DNA from: Agathobaculum desmolans ATCC 43058
GTDB lineage: Bacteria > Bacillota > Clostridia > Oscillospirales > Butyricicoccaceae
Assembly (NCBI RefSeq): GCF_000701665.1
Contig: NZ_JNJN01000001.1
Coordinates: forward strand, 1 to 64,000
DNA: 64,000 nucleotides
Direction of reading: 5' to 3'
The notes under the pieces: model-generated
Seen by the model: the letters and a program-made list of their open reading frames with translations, nothing else
Database searches by the model: none
Told to the model about the DNA's origin: nothing
In this document: one piece after another, positions 49,874-59,547 of the stretch
Position numbering within the stretch: position 1 is the first letter of the stretch
Layout: each line of letters opens with the position of its first letter
Program-made: the position numbers and the translations under genes

Positions 49874-52367
49874 CTGCATCCTCCCTGCTTGTTTTCTTCC
49901 GGGCGGACGTCTTACCCGCCGCAGGCTTTTTCGCCGCCTTTTTCTTTTCCGCGGCTTTCTTTTCCTTTTCCGCAGCCTTTTCCTGCTCCGCCTTGGCCAG
50001 TGCCTTGGCATACTGCTCCTGCTGCTTGGGGGTAAGCGCCTGCACATCTTCCTCCTTCAGCTTTTTGAAGCGGTTCGTGGTTTTGGTCATCCACGGCACC
50101 TGCTTTTTTGCTGTTGTTTTCTTAGCCGCAGGCTTTTTCGCCGCCTTCTTCGGGGCTTCCTCCCCTTCGCCGGCTGCTGCGGCGGCTTCCTTGGCCGCTG
50201 CCCGCTCGGCAGCCTTTGCCGCACGCGCTTCCCGGCGCTGGCGGTTCTTTTCCGCCTCCTCTGGCGGCAGGCCTTCCTTGACCAGATCGGTGTAGCCGCA
50301 GCCCTCGCGCAGACATACATCGGTGACCTCCTTGGAGTCCCGGTCGGTATGGCGGAACAGCGAGGAATCACAGTTCGGGCACTTGGTTTTCAGCGGCTTG
50401 TCCCACGTCATAAACTGACAGGTGGGATAGGTATCGCAGCTGTAATATACATAGCCGCGCGCCGATTTTTTCTTAACGACCTTAGCGCCGCACACCGGAC
50501 AGGCCGCGCCGGTGTCCTCTGTGATCGGCTTGGTGTTGGTGCACTCAGGGAAGCCCGGGCAGGCCAAAAACTTGCCGAACCGCCCGGATTTGATTACCAT
50601 ATTGCGGCCGCACTTATCACAGATAACGTCCGTGACCTCATCCTTGATTTTGATGCGCTTGCCCTCCAGATCGATCTCCGCCTGACCGAGCGCTTTTTCA
50701 AATCCATCATAAAACTGGTGCAGCAGCGTGATATAATCCAGCTTTCCGGCTTCGACCTCATCGAGCTGCTCTTCCATATTGGCGGTAAACTCATAATCTG
50801 CCACCGACTTGAACTCATCCACCAGCAGACCGGTCACGCCCTCGCCCAGCGGCGTGGGACGCAGCGCCTTATTTTCCTTCGTCACATAGTCGCGGTCGAT
50901 GATCGTCGAAATCGTCGGCGCATAGGTGGACGGGCGGCCAATGCCGCGCTCCTCCATCGCGCGGATGAGCGACGCCTCGGTATACCGCGCGGGCGGCTGG
51001 GTGAAATGCTGCGCCGGTTCGAGCTTTTCTGCCGTAACCATATCGCCCTTGTCAAAGCGCGGCAGCGGCTTGCCTGCATCACCGCTCTTCTTTTCCTCAT
51101 CCGTGCCTTCTTCATAAACGGCGGTAAAGCCGGGGAAGGCAACTGTATGACCGGACGCGCGGAACACCTGTCCCTCGCACACAATATCAGCCGACACCGT
51201 ATCAAGGATCGCATCCACCATCTGACAGGCCACAAAACGCGACCAGATCAACCGGTACAGCTTAAACTGGTCGGGCGTGAGATAGCGCCGGATCTCCTCC
51301 GGCAGCAGCTTAACATCGGACGGGCGGATCGCTTCGTGCGCATCCTGCGCATTGCCCTTGGTTTTGAACACACGCGGCTTGCCGGGATAGTACTGCTCGC
51401 CATACCGTCCGCGGATAAAGCCCGCCGCCGCGGCCGTCGCCTCATCGGCCAGACGCAGCGAATCGGTACGCATATAGGTGATCAAACCGGTCAGGCCGTA
51501 TTCGCCCAGCTCAATGCCTTCATACAGCTCCTGCGCAATGCTCATGGTGCGGCGCGGCGTCATATTGAGCTTGCGGGAAGCCTCCTGCTGCAATGTTGAA
51601 GTGATGAACGGCGGCGCGGGACTGCGTTTTTTCTTGCCGCGCTTGATCTCGCCCACGGTAAGCGGCCGACCCTGCACCGCATCGAGCACGGCCTGCGCCT
51701 GTGCCTCGCTCTTCAGCTCGGCTTTGCCGTTTGCATCGCCGTAATAACGCGCGGGAAATCGTCCGCCGTCTGCTGTTTGCAGCAGCGCTTCGATCGTCCA
51801 GTATTCCTCCGGCACAAACGCGCGGATCTCATTTTCACGATCCACCACCAGCCGGGTCGCCACGCTCTGCACGCGGCCGGCGGACAGACCGCGCTTAACC
51901 TTGCGCCACAGAAACGGCGACAGCTCATAACCAACGATGCGGTCGAGGATCCGGCGGGCCTGCTGCGCGTTGACCAGATCGATATCGATATCCCGCGGGT
52001 TCTCGATGCCGTAGCGCACCGCCTGCCGCGTGATCTCGTTAAAGGTGACGCGCTTGGAATCCTTATCCTTCAGCTTGTATAATTCCTTGATGTGCCACGA
52101 AATGGCTTCTCCCTCGCGGTCCGGGTCAGTTGCGAGATAGACGAAGTCCGCCTTGCGGATCTCGCTGCGGATCTCCTTGATGATTTTATCTTTCCCTTCG
52201 ATCGGCACGTATTCCGGCTTGAAATCATGCTCGATATCGACGCTCATTTTCTTTTTCGGCAAATCGCGCAGGTGCCCCATTGATGCCTTGACCACATACT
52301 CCGACCCCAGATATTTCCCGATGGTCTTGGCCTTGGCAGGCGACTCCACGATGACTAATTTCGACAT
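49866..52367 (-). CDS. topA: DNA topoisomerase I (833 aa)
   Basis: Type IA enzyme relaxing negative supercoils. TOPRIM region MSKLVIVESPAKAKTIGKYL at the start, active-site segment GLITYMRTDS near residue 300, three C-terminal zinc ribbons (CDKCG, CPVCG, CPNCD, about 570-720), then a long Lys/Ala-rich tail (about 735-833) like that of some high-GC Gram-positives. ATG after GGAGG. trmFO follows with an 8-nt overlap. Confidence 0.96.
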   Translation of the reverse strand: MSKLVIVESPAKAKTIGKYLGSEYVVKASMGHLRDLPKKKMSVDIEHDFKPEYVPIEGKDKIIKEIRSEIRKADFVYLATDPDREGEAISWHIKELYKLKDKDSKRVTFNEITRQAVRYGIENPRDIDIDLVNAQQARRILDRIVGYELSPFLWRKVKRGLSAGRVQSVATRLVVDRENEIRAFVPEEYWTIEALLQTADGGRFPARYYGDANGKAELKSEAQAQAVLDAVQGRPLTVGEIKRGKKKRSPAPPFITSTLQQEASRKLNMTPRRTMSIAQELYEGIELGEYGLTGLITYMRTDSLRLADEATAAAAGFIRGRYGEQYYPGKPRVFKTKGNAQDAHEAIRPSDVKLLPEEIRRYLTPDQFKLYRLIWSRFVACQMVDAILDTVSADIVCEGQVFRASGHTVAFPGFTAVYEEGTDEEKKSGDAGKPLPRFDKGDMVTAEKLEPAQHFTQPPARYTEASLIRAMEERGIGRPSTYAPTISTIIDRDYVTKENKALRPTPLGEGVTGLLVDEFKSVADYEFTANMEEQLDEVEAGKLDYITLLHQFYDGFEKALGQAEIDLEGKRIKIKDEVTDVICDKCGRNMVIKSGRFGKFLACPGFPECTNTKPITEDTGAACPVCGAKVVKKKSARGYVYYSCDTYPTCQFMTWDKPLKTKCPNCDSSLFRHTDRDSKEVTDVCLREGCGYTDLVKEGLPPEEAEKNRQRREARAAKAAERAAAKEAAAAAGEGEEAPKKAAKKPAAKKTTAKKQVPWMTKTTNRFKKLKEEDVQALTPKQQEQYAKALAKAEQEKAAEKEKKAAEKKKAAKKPAAGKTSARKKTSREDADA

Positions 52368-52383
52368 ATAAACCTCCAAAGCT

Positions 52384-52545
52384 TCGATTGCAAACGATGT
52401 TTGCAATCGAGTTCTGATTCTCTGGCAGCGAAACTGCCCGAGAATGCCGGCCGGAGCCCGCGCCGCAGGCGCGGCTTCCCTGCCGGATGGTTTTGCAAAA
52501 CCGGGCAAAGCTCGATTTTGCAAGGCCGCTCACAGAGCGGCTATT
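52384..52545. repeat. Hairpin cluster between topA and dprA
   Basis: No gene. Perfect stem-loops: CGATTGCAAAC/GTTTGCAATCG (52385-52395/52399-52409), GGTTTTGC-type palindrome at 52489-52502, and GCCGCT/AGCGGC (52525-52530/52536-52541). One of them may terminate dprA transcripts; the first lies just before topA and would be in its leader. Confidence 0.5.
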
Positions 52546-52604
52546 TCATTTGCGCCTTATAGCGCAGACCGCTTCCATTTTCTTCTCCGACTGTACAACG
52601 GACG

Positions 52605-53855
52605 CTATTGCCGTCCCAGCACAAGCCTGCCCTTTTCGCGGCGCAGAACGCCGTCCATCTCCAACATGGTGACCAGACTCATCACACGCGGCGCGGGCAG
52701 GCCGCAGCGCTCAATCAATTCCTCGGCAGTGCCTACGCCCTGCTGCACCAGCTCCGCGATCTGCCGCTCCGCATCCGACAAGTGCGCCGGCAGCGCCGCT
52801 GCCGCAGCAGCGGACGGCTTTTCCGTTTTCTCCGCCTGCTTTGCCCGCTGTTCCGCCTGTTCCTCGCGCCGCCGGATCTCATCCCATGCAGAACGGGCTG
52901 CCGGCGCGCTGCGCTCCCCGGTCTGCCGTTGGAATGCACGACGCGCCTGCTGTTCTACGGTGCGGTCGGGCAGCAGCCCCAAGTAGGTGCGCACCAGCGC
53001 CTGCGGACTGCGCAGCAGCGCGGCCTCTCCCTTTTCGATCAGCTCGTTGCACGCGCGGGACTGCGGTGCGTCCAGCGCACCGGGCACCGCATAAACGTCC
53101 CGCCCCTGATCGAGCGCGTGCCGCGCGGTGATCAGCGCACCTGAGCGGTAATCCGCCGCTTCCACAATGACCGAAGCGACCGACAGACCGCTGATGATCC
53201 GGTTGCGGTTGTGGTAATGCGTGCCGCGCGGCTCTGTTCCGGGCGGGTATTCGCTCACGACCGCGCCGGACAGTAAGATATCCCCCATCAGGCTGCGGTG
53301 CTGCGGCGGATAGCATACATCCACGCCGCCGGCCAGCACGGCAACGGTCAGTCCGCCTGCACGCAGCGCGCCGCGATGCGCCGCACCGTCCGCGCCAAGC
53401 GCCATGCCGCTCACCGTGATCATACCGGCACGAGCCAGCGCCGCGCCGATCTCCTCCGCCGTGTGCAAGCCGTAAGGCGTGGCCTTGCGCGTACCCACAA
53501 CGGATACTGCAGGCGTCACATCAAAATCCGGCCAGCTTCCGCGCACATAGAGCACAAGCGGCGGATCGGCGATCGCGCGCAGACGGTCAGGATAGGCGCT
53601 GTCGCCGATCGTCAGTATCTGGATGCCCGCTCTGGTGCACTGCTCGATGATGCGCGCTGCCTCATCGGTATTTTTATCGCAAAGCGTATCCACCTGTGCC
53701 TTGCGCAGCGGGCAGGCCGACGCGGTCAGCGCTGCCCGGTCGGCGGCATATACGGCCTCCGGCGAACCGAACGCCCGCAGCAGCTCTGCCGCAGTGCCCG
53801 CGCCCAAACCATTCCTCTGTGCCAGCCATACATAACTCAAACGTGACGGCATCAT
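52605..53855 (-). CDS. dprA: DNA-processing protein DprA (416 aa)
   Basis: Loads RecA on incoming single-stranded DNA during transformation. The Rossmann-like core has SVVGTRKATPYG, VSGMALGADGAAHRGAL, VLAGGVDVCYPP, SEYPPGTEP and RNRIISGLS. A linker rich in Gln/Glu/Lys (about 290-340) and a C-terminal winged helix (about 345-416) follow. Start after GGAGG. Confidence 0.94.
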   Translation of the reverse strand: MMPSRLSYVWLAQRNGLGAGTAAELLRAFGSPEAVYAADRAALTASACPLRKAQVDTLCDKNTDEAARIIEQCTRAGIQILTIGDSAYPDRLRAIADPPLVLYVRGSWPDFDVTPAVSVVGTRKATPYGLHTAEEIGAALARAGMITVSGMALGADGAAHRGALRAGGLTVAVLAGGVDVCYPPQHRSLMGDILLSGAVVSEYPPGTEPRGTHYHNRNRIISGLSVASVIVEAADYRSGALITARHALDQGRDVYAVPGALDAPQSRACNELIEKGEAALLRSPQALVRTYLGLLPDRTVEQQARRAFQRQTGERSAPAARSAWDEIRRREEQAEQRAKQAEKTEKPSAAAAAALPAHLSDAERQIAELVQQGVGTAEELIERCGLPAPRVMSLVTMLEMDGVLRREKGRLVLGRQ

Positions 53856-53865
53856 GCCCGCCTCC

Positions 53866-54642
53866 TTATTTGGTCATTTCATAGATCACAATCGCTGCCG
53901 CAACACCCGCATTAAGCGATTCTGCACGCCCATGCATGGGAATAATGATGCGCCGGTCGGAAAGTGCCAATGCCTGCTGCGACACACCTCTGCCCTCGCT
54001 GCCGATGATCACCGCTGCGCTGCCGAGCGGCACGCTGCCGAGCGGCACGCTGTCCGCGTGCAGCGCAGTCGCATACAGCGGCAGCCCCATCTGCCGCAGT
54101 TGTGCCGCGGCCTGTTCCAGCGGCAGCTGCACGCACGGCAGGCGGAACACCGCGCCCATGGTTGAACGCACGACCTTGGGCGAAAAGGGATCAGCGCAGC
54201 CCTCGCACAACACCACAGCGCCGAGCGCAAAGGCTTCGGCGGTGCGCAGGATCGTGCCAAGGTTGCCGGGATCCTGCAAACCGTCCAGCAGCAGAACCTG
54301 CTGCCGTCCGTTCAGCGCCTGCGCCGTCCACACCGGCTGCCGGCAGGAAAACACCACACTCTGCGGCGTTTCCACTTCGCTGGCCAGCGCAAACAGCGCG
54401 TCCGGCGCGGTATACAACGCCGCACCGGATGCGGCCGCCTGTCCGAGCAGAGTGGACAGCTCCGCTTCCCGTCCCGCGCGCACCAGCAGGGTTTGGATCT
54501 GCGCCCCCGAAGAGAGCGCTTCGCGCAGCATCTTTTCGCCTTCGCACAGCATTTCTCCTGTGCTGCGGCGGTATTTCCGTTCCCGTCCCAACCGCGCCAG
54601 ATGCCGCAGCGCGGGGTTATGACGGCTCTGCACCTCGATCAA
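53866..54642 (-). CDS. TrmH/SpoU-family RNA 2'-O-methyltransferase (258 aa)
   Basis: N-terminal substrate-binding part (about 1-95) and SpoU methyltransferase domain with the knot motifs LLDGLQDPGNLGTILRTAEA, IIGSEGRG and SLNAGVAAAIVIYE. It modifies rRNA or tRNA; the exact target cannot be told. The TTG start at 54642 overlaps the ktrA stop by 4 nt. Confidence 0.9.
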   Translation of the reverse strand: MIEVQSRHNPALRHLARLGRERKYRRSTGEMLCEGEKMLREALSSGAQIQTLLVRAGREAELSTLLGQAAASGAALYTAPDALFALASEVETPQSVVFSCRQPVWTAQALNGRQQVLLLDGLQDPGNLGTILRTAEAFALGAVVLCEGCADPFSPKVVRSTMGAVFRLPCVQLPLEQAAAQLRQMGLPLYATALHADSVPLGSVPLGSAAVIIGSEGRGVSQQALALSDRRIIIPMHGRAESLNAGVAAAIVIYEMTK

Positions 54643-55298
54643 TGCAGCTCCACCACGGCGTTGACACGGTCATTCGTGCCGATCACGATCAGGATATCGC
54701 CATTCTCGATCACCTGTTCCGGAGAGGGCGATACATCCACATGGCCGCCCTCCCCATGCCGGATCGCCAGCACATTGATCAGGTAGCGCGCACGCACGTT
54801 CAGTTGTCCCAGCGAATGGCCGATCCAACTTTTGGGCGGATGGATCTCCAAAATCGAAAAATCATCCGACACACCGATAAAATCCACCACGTTGGTACGC
54901 GCCAAACGCTGCGCCAGACGCTGCCCCATTTCACTTTCAGGCAGTACGACCCGATCCGCGCCGACGCGCTCGAGCACACGGGCATGCACCGGACTCATTG
55001 CCTTTGCCACCACGTATTTCGCGCCCATTTCCTTGAGCATCACCGTAATCAGGATGCTGGCCTCCATATCCGAACCGACCGCGACCACGCAGCAGTCAAA
55101 ATTGCGCGCACCAACCGAGCGCAGCACGGCTTCCTCCTGCGCATCGCCCTGAATCGCCTGTGTCACATCATCGGCAATGTGCTGCACATTTTCCGCATCC
55201 ACATCAAGGGCAAGCACCTCCTGCCCCAAGGCGGACAGTTCCCGCGCCACCGCAGTGCCAAACCGCCCCAAGCCGATCACCAAAAAGGATTTCATCAT
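54639..55298 (-). CDS. ktrA: Host KtrA/TrkA regulatory subunit (219 aa)
   Basis: RCK protein gating the K+ channel encoded just upstream. GLGRFGTAVA near the N-terminus and LALDVDAE for nucleotide binding; RCK-C domain in the last third. Start MMKSFLVIG at 55298 after GAGGAG. It is chromosomal and clearly diverged from the copy in the mobile element at 13713. Confidence 0.93.
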   Translation of the reverse strand: MMKSFLVIGLGRFGTAVARELSALGQEVLALDVDAENVQHIADDVTQAIQGDAQEEAVLRSVGARNFDCCVVAVGSDMEASILITVMLKEMGAKYVVAKAMSPVHARVLERVGADRVVLPESEMGQRLAQRLARTNVVDFIGVSDDFSILEIHPPKSWIGHSLGQLNVRARYLINVLAIRHGEGGHVDVSPSPEQVIENGDILIVIGTNDRVNAVVELH

Positions 55299-55349
55299 GC
55301 AAAACTCCTCTGTTTCCGCCCCGTTTGGCGGCATCTGCCGCCAAACGGA

Positions 55350-56723
55350 TCAGCCTATCATCACATTGGCCTCCGGATACTGCATCTTCGGCGGGTCCCG
55401 GTGCCGCATAAGCACAGCGACCCCCAGTGTCAGCACGCCGACACGGCCAAGGTACATCAATAAAATCAAAATCACACGCGAAGCGGTGCACAGCATCGGC
55501 GTCAGCCCCATGGTCAGCCCGACCGTACCGAACGCCGAAACCACCTCGAACACACACTGCTCAAACGGCACGCCCTCCAGATAGGAGATCGCACAGGCTC
55601 CGCTCAGCCCCAGCACACCGCCCATGATCATCATGGTAATAGCATTCATAATGCTGCGCGGCACGATCGTGCGGCCAAAGGCGGATGCCGTTGTCCGCCC
55701 GCGCAGCGCTGAGATCGCACTGATTGCCAGCACCGCCGTTGTAACCGTTTTAATGCCGCCCGCTGTCGATCCGGGCGAACCGCCGATCATCATCAACAGG
55801 CAGGCGATCGCCTGCGAAGGGCCGGTGAGCGCCGCCTGATCGATGGTGTTGAAACCCGCGGTGCGCAGCGTAACCGACTGGAACGCCGCCGCAAGCAGCT
55901 TATCCCCGCCGGAGAGCGCCCCCAGCGTTTTCGGATTGTTCCACTCAAACAGGACGGTCAGCCCGAAGCCCGTCAGCAGCAGCACGCCGGTTGTGACAAG
56001 CACCAGCTTGCTGTGCAGGGTCAGGCGGCGGAAGCGCCGCTTGTCCCAGATATCGCCCCACACAAAAAAGCCCAGCCCGCCGATCACGATCAGCGCCATG
56101 ATCGTCAGGTTGACAACCGGATCTCCCACGTAATCCACCAGCGAACCAAACGGCTGCTCCGGGGTGCCGAACAGGTCGAATCCTGCGTTGCAAAAGGCTG
56201 AAACCGCGTGAAATATGCTCATTTTCAGGCCATGCCACCAGCCGAACTGCGGAATAAACCGCGTGCTGAGCAGCAGTGCACCTGCACTTTCAAACACCAG
56301 CGTGCCGAACAGCACACGGCGGGTCAGACGGACGATACCGGCGTTTTCCGTTAAGTTCAGCCCCGCACTGAGCACCATGCGCTCACGCAGGGTGATTGTG
56401 CGGCGCAGCAGAAAAGACGCGATCGAAGCCATTGTCATAAATCCCAAACCGCCGATCTGGATCAGCACCAGAATCACACCTTGTCCAAACCCCGACCAGT
56501 GAACCGCCGTGCTGACCGTGATCAGACCGGTCACACAGGTAGCCGAGGTAGCAGTAAACAGCGCATCCAGAAAGTCCGTCGGCTGTCCGCTGCGGGCCGA
56601 AACCGGCAGACACAGCAGCAGTGCGCCGGTCAGGATCGTGATGGCAAAGCCCAACGCGATCACCATGGTGGCGTGCATGGACCGGTGCATCCTGCGGCGG
56701 CCGAACAGATTGATACCGCTCAT
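55350..56723 (-). CDS. ktrB: Host TrkH/KtrB potassium channel subunit (457 aa)
   Basis: Trk/Ktr family channel. Pore loops: TATSATCVTGL, AVSAFCNAGFDLFG, TLRTAGFNT and VSAFGTVGLTMG. Starts at 56723 after AAAGGAG. With ktrA it forms the native K+ uptake system, so the mobile element's ktrBA is a second set. Confidence 0.94.
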   Translation of the reverse strand: MSGINLFGRRRMHRSMHATMVIALGFAITILTGALLLCLPVSARSGQPTDFLDALFTATSATCVTGLITVSTAVHWSGFGQGVILVLIQIGGLGFMTMASIASFLLRRTITLRERMVLSAGLNLTENAGIVRLTRRVLFGTLVFESAGALLLSTRFIPQFGWWHGLKMSIFHAVSAFCNAGFDLFGTPEQPFGSLVDYVGDPVVNLTIMALIVIGGLGFFVWGDIWDKRRFRRLTLHSKLVLVTTGVLLLTGFGLTVLFEWNNPKTLGALSGGDKLLAAAFQSVTLRTAGFNTIDQAALTGPSQAIACLLMMIGGSPGSTAGGIKTVTTAVLAISAISALRGRTTASAFGRTIVPRSIMNAITMMIMGGVLGLSGACAISYLEGVPFEQCVFEVVSAFGTVGLTMGLTPMLCTASRVILILLMYLGRVGVLTLGVAVLMRHRDPPKMQYPEANVMIG

Positions 56724-56756
56724 TCCCGAAATACTCCTTTGCTCATGCGAAATACC

Positions 56757-56787
56757 AAAAGCCTGAACGGTATGCGTTCAGGCTTTT
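56757..56787 (-). terminator. lysS terminator
   Basis: Perfect 13-bp arms AAAAGCCTGAACG / CGTTCAGGCTTTT around a 5-nt loop, between lysS and ktrB. Confidence 0.85.
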
Positions 56788-56923
56788 ATCGAAATATTGG
56801 CTTGCCCTGCAGCAGCCGGCCCCACGGCCAGCTGCACTGCGCGCGGGAACAAAACGTTTTCGACAAGCTGAACGATGCTGCTGCCGTCCGCGCTTCCACG
56901 CCGGAGCGGCAGTGCCCGCAGCC

Positions 56924-58858
56924 TTAGTACAACTTGGCGCCGGCGGGAATCCGATCATCCACAAGCAGCAGGTTCAGACCCTCGCGGCCGTCCTCTTCAT
57001 GCACCGCAGAGATCAGCATCCCTTCCGATTCGATCCCCATCATCTTACGCGGCGGCAGGTTGACGATCGCGATCGCAGTTTTGCCGATCAGCTCCTCCGG
57101 CTCATAGTATTCATGAATCCCGCTGAGGATCGTGCGGCGGCGCTCCGTGCCGTCGTTCAGGGTGAACTGCAGCAGCTTCTTGCTCTTCGGCACCGCCTCG
57201 CAGGCCTCGATCTTGACCGCGCGGAAATCCGACCGGGAGAACGTTTCAAAATCTACCGTTTCTTCAAACAGCGGCTCGATCTTCACCTTGGAAAAGTCCG
57301 GCTTTTCTGCCTTCGGCGCAGCAGCTGCTGCACCGGCAGTTTCCCCCGGCTTGCCGTCCAGCGGCTTCATTGTCGGGAACAGCAGCACATCACGGATGGA
57401 GGCCGAATCGGTCAGGAACATGACCAGACGGTCGATGCCCATGCCCATGCCGCCCGTGGGGGGCATGCCGTACTCCAGCGCGTTGATAAAATCATCATCC
57501 ATCATGTTGGCTTCGTCATCGCCTGCGGCGCGCAGCGCAACCTGACGCTCAAAGCGCGCCCGCTGATCGATCGGATCATTCAGCTCAGAGAAGGCGTTGC
57601 ACAGCTCACGCCCGGCGACAAAGCACTCAAAACGCTCGGTCAGGCGCGGGTCAGATGCCTTGCGCTTGGCCAGCGGCGAAATCTCGACCGGATAGTCAAT
57701 GATAAAGGTCGGCTGCAGCAGATTTTCCTCTACAAACGCATCGTAGCACTGCGCCAGCAGGTCGCCCCAGCTTTCCTTGCCCGGCTCGACCTCCACGCCC
57801 TTGGCGCGAACAGCCGCCAGCGCCTCCTCCTGACTCATCGCCATAAAGTCCAGTCCGGCGTATTCCTTAACGGCATCCGCCATGGTCATGCGGCACCAGC
57901 CCTTGGAGAAGTCCAGCTCCAGCCCCTGATAGGTCACCTTGGTGGTTCCCAGCACCTTTTCGCACACATGCACGACCATATCCTCAGTGATATCCATCAT
58001 GCCGTGATAATCCGTATAGGCCTGATACAGCTCAATCGTGGTAAACTCCGGATTGTGCTTGGTATCCATGCCCTCGTTGCGGAAAATACGGCCGATTTCA
58101 TACACCTGCTCAAACCCGCCTACGATCAGACGCTTCAGGTGCAGCTCGGTCGCAATGCGCATGTACATATCAATATCGAGCGCATTGTGGTGTGTGATAA
58201 AGGGACGCGCTGCCGCACCGCCCGGAATGGTATTCAGGCACGGGGTTTCCACTTCCATAAAACCACGGGAGTCCATAAAATTGCGGATCTCGCGCACGAT
58301 CGCCGAGCGCTTTTCAAAGGTGTCGCGCACCTCGGGGTTGATGATCAGATCAACATAGCGCTGACGGTAGCGCATATCGGTATCCTTCAGGCCGTGCCAC
58401 TTTTCAGGCAGCGGCGCAAGATTCTTGGAGAGCAGCGTCAGCTCATGCACCGCAACCGAGATCTCGCCCTTCTGCGTGCGGAACACCTCGCCCTCCACAC
58501 CGATGATATCACCGATATCAAACTTCTTGTAGCCCTTATAGACCTCATCGCCCACATTATCGCGCTTAATATAAAGCTGCAGGCGGCCGTAGCGGTCGGA
58601 CAGGTCGGAGAAGGATGCCTTGCCCATGATGCGCTTGCTCATCATACGGCCGGCCAGACGGACGGTCTTGCCCTCCAGTTCCTCAAACCGCTCGTGGATC
58701 TCGTTTGTGTGATGGTCACGTTCAAAGCGCACCTGCTGGTACGGATCTGCATCCGCAGCCTGCAGCTCCGCCAGCTTTTCGCGGCGGATGCGCTTCAGTT
58801 CGTGCAGCTCCTCCGCGGTCTGCTCGTGCTGTTCCTGCGCCTGATGCTGTTCTGCCAT
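56924..58858 (-). CDS. lysS: Lysyl-tRNA synthetase with C-terminal tRNA-binding domain (644 aa)
   Basis: Class II synthetase: N-terminal anticodon-binding OB fold (about 60-170), catalytic core with motif 1 near [10 protein letters not shown], motif 2 ([15 protein letters not shown]) and motif 3 ([14 protein letters not shown]), ending near residue 500. A Pro/Ala linker and a second OB domain (about 530-644: [36 protein letters not shown]) follow, like the EMAP-II/Arc1p/MetRS C-terminal domain. Usual bacterial LysRS is about 500 aa. Probably one transcript with greA. Confidence 0.94.
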   Translation of the reverse strand: MAEQHQAQEQHEQTAEELHELKRIRREKLAELQAADADPYQQVRFERDHHTNEIHERFEELEGKTVRLAGRMMSKRIMGKASFSDLSDRYGRLQLYIKRDNVGDEVYKGYKKFDIGDIIGVEGEVFRTQKGEISVAVHELTLLSKNLAPLPEKWHGLKDTDMRYRQRYVDLIINPEVRDTFEKRSAIVREIRNFMDSRGFMEVETPCLNTIPGGAAARPFITHHNALDIDMYMRIATELHLKRLIVGGFEQVYEIGRIFRNEGMDTKHNPEFTTIELYQAYTDYHGMMDITEDMVVHVCEKVLGTTKVTYQGLELDFSKGWCRMTMADAVKEYAGLDFMAMSQEEALAAVRAKGVEVEPGKESWGDLLAQCYDAFVEENLLQPTFIIDYPVEISPLAKRKASDPRLTERFECFVAGRELCNAFSELNDPIDQRARFERQVALRAAGDDEANMMDDDFINALEYGMPPTGGMGMGIDRLVMFLTDSASIRDVLLFPTMKPLDGKPGETAGAAAAAPKAEKPDFSKVKIEPLFEETVDFETFSRSDFRAVKIEACEAVPKSKKLLQFTLNDGTERRRTILSGIHEYYEPEELIGKTAIAIVNLPPRKMMGIESEGMLISAVHEEDGREGLNLLLVDDRIPAGAKLY

Positions 58859-58941
58859 GTTTTCCCCATCTTTCTGATTATGATAATATGTAAGACACGC
58901 CGGTGCGTGCCATGCGGCGGGCTGCTTGCCCTGCCGCCATT

Positions 58942-59415
58942 TTATTTCTGAATATTAACGATCTGGTACTTGACAATGCCGACCGGCGCCTCAACCTCGA
59001 CCACCGCGCCGACTTTTTTGCCCAGCATCGCCTTGCCAAACGGCGATTCATCCGAAATTTTGCCCTCCATCGGATCCGCTTCCTGCGAACCGACGAAGTG
59101 GTATTCCTCCTCATCGCCGAATTCCAGATCCTTCACCACAAAGCGGCAGCCGGGAGAAACCTCGTCCGCAGCGTACGTATCGCCGGTCACGACGACAGCC
59201 AGCTTGATGATCTCCTCCAGCTCTGCAATCCGGGAATACAGCTTGCCCTGCTCGTTTTTCGCTTCATCATATTCCGCATTCTCGGACAGGTCGCCGAACG
59301 AGCGCGCTTCCTTCAGCTGCTCGGCTACTTCATCCGCACGAGTGGTTTTAAGGTATTCCAGTTCTTCCTTATATGCGTCCAGACTTTCCTGCGTCAGTTT
59401 GATTTCTTTTGCCAT
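58942..59415 (-). CDS. greA: Transcription elongation factor GreA (157 aa)
   Basis: Rescues backtracked RNA polymerase. N-terminal coiled coil ([20 protein letters not shown] carries the two acidic tip residues) and C-terminal FKBP-like domain. Start MAKEIKLTQ at 59415; a longer frame exists but the consensus promoter at 59473-59501 lies inside it. Confidence 0.96.
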   Translation of the reverse strand: MAKEIKLTQESLDAYKEELEYLKTTRADEVAEQLKEARSFGDLSENAEYDEAKNEQGKLYSRIAELEEIIKLAVVVTGDTYAADEVSPGCRFVVKDLEFGDEEEYHFVGSQEADPMEGKISDESPFGKAMLGKKVGAVVEVEAPVGIVKYQIVNIQK

Positions 59416-59472
59416 TTCCTGCAAACCCTTCTTATTCTCAATCATCGGCTCTAAGGCCGTACAGTACACCTT

Positions 59473-59501
59473 ATTATAGGTAAGGATGCGCACTCTGTCA
59501 A
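59473..59501 (-). promoter_or_regulatory. greA-lysS promoter
   Basis: Perfect consensus on the minus strand: TTGACA (59496-59501), 17 nt, TATAAT (59473-59478). An imperfect inverted repeat (GGATGTGCGC / GCGCATCC) overlaps the -35. Confidence 0.9.
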
Positions 59502-59547
59502 GCGCACATCCCTATTTTCTTGCATTTGATCTGATTTCGACAGGATA

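Noticed and set aside
56912-58951. Long open frame (679 codons) on the plus strand opposite lysS
   Set aside because: It is a shadow of the GC-rich lysS gene; low-complexity His/Arg/Leu composition, no ribosome site and no family resemblance. The same holds for long antisense frames opposite leuS (34085-35557), parC (28647-29627), kdpB (8550-9599) and the recombinase (25288-26928).
59416-59493. N-terminally extended GreA
   Set aside because: The extension covers the greA promoter; known GreA proteins begin at the MAKE sequence.
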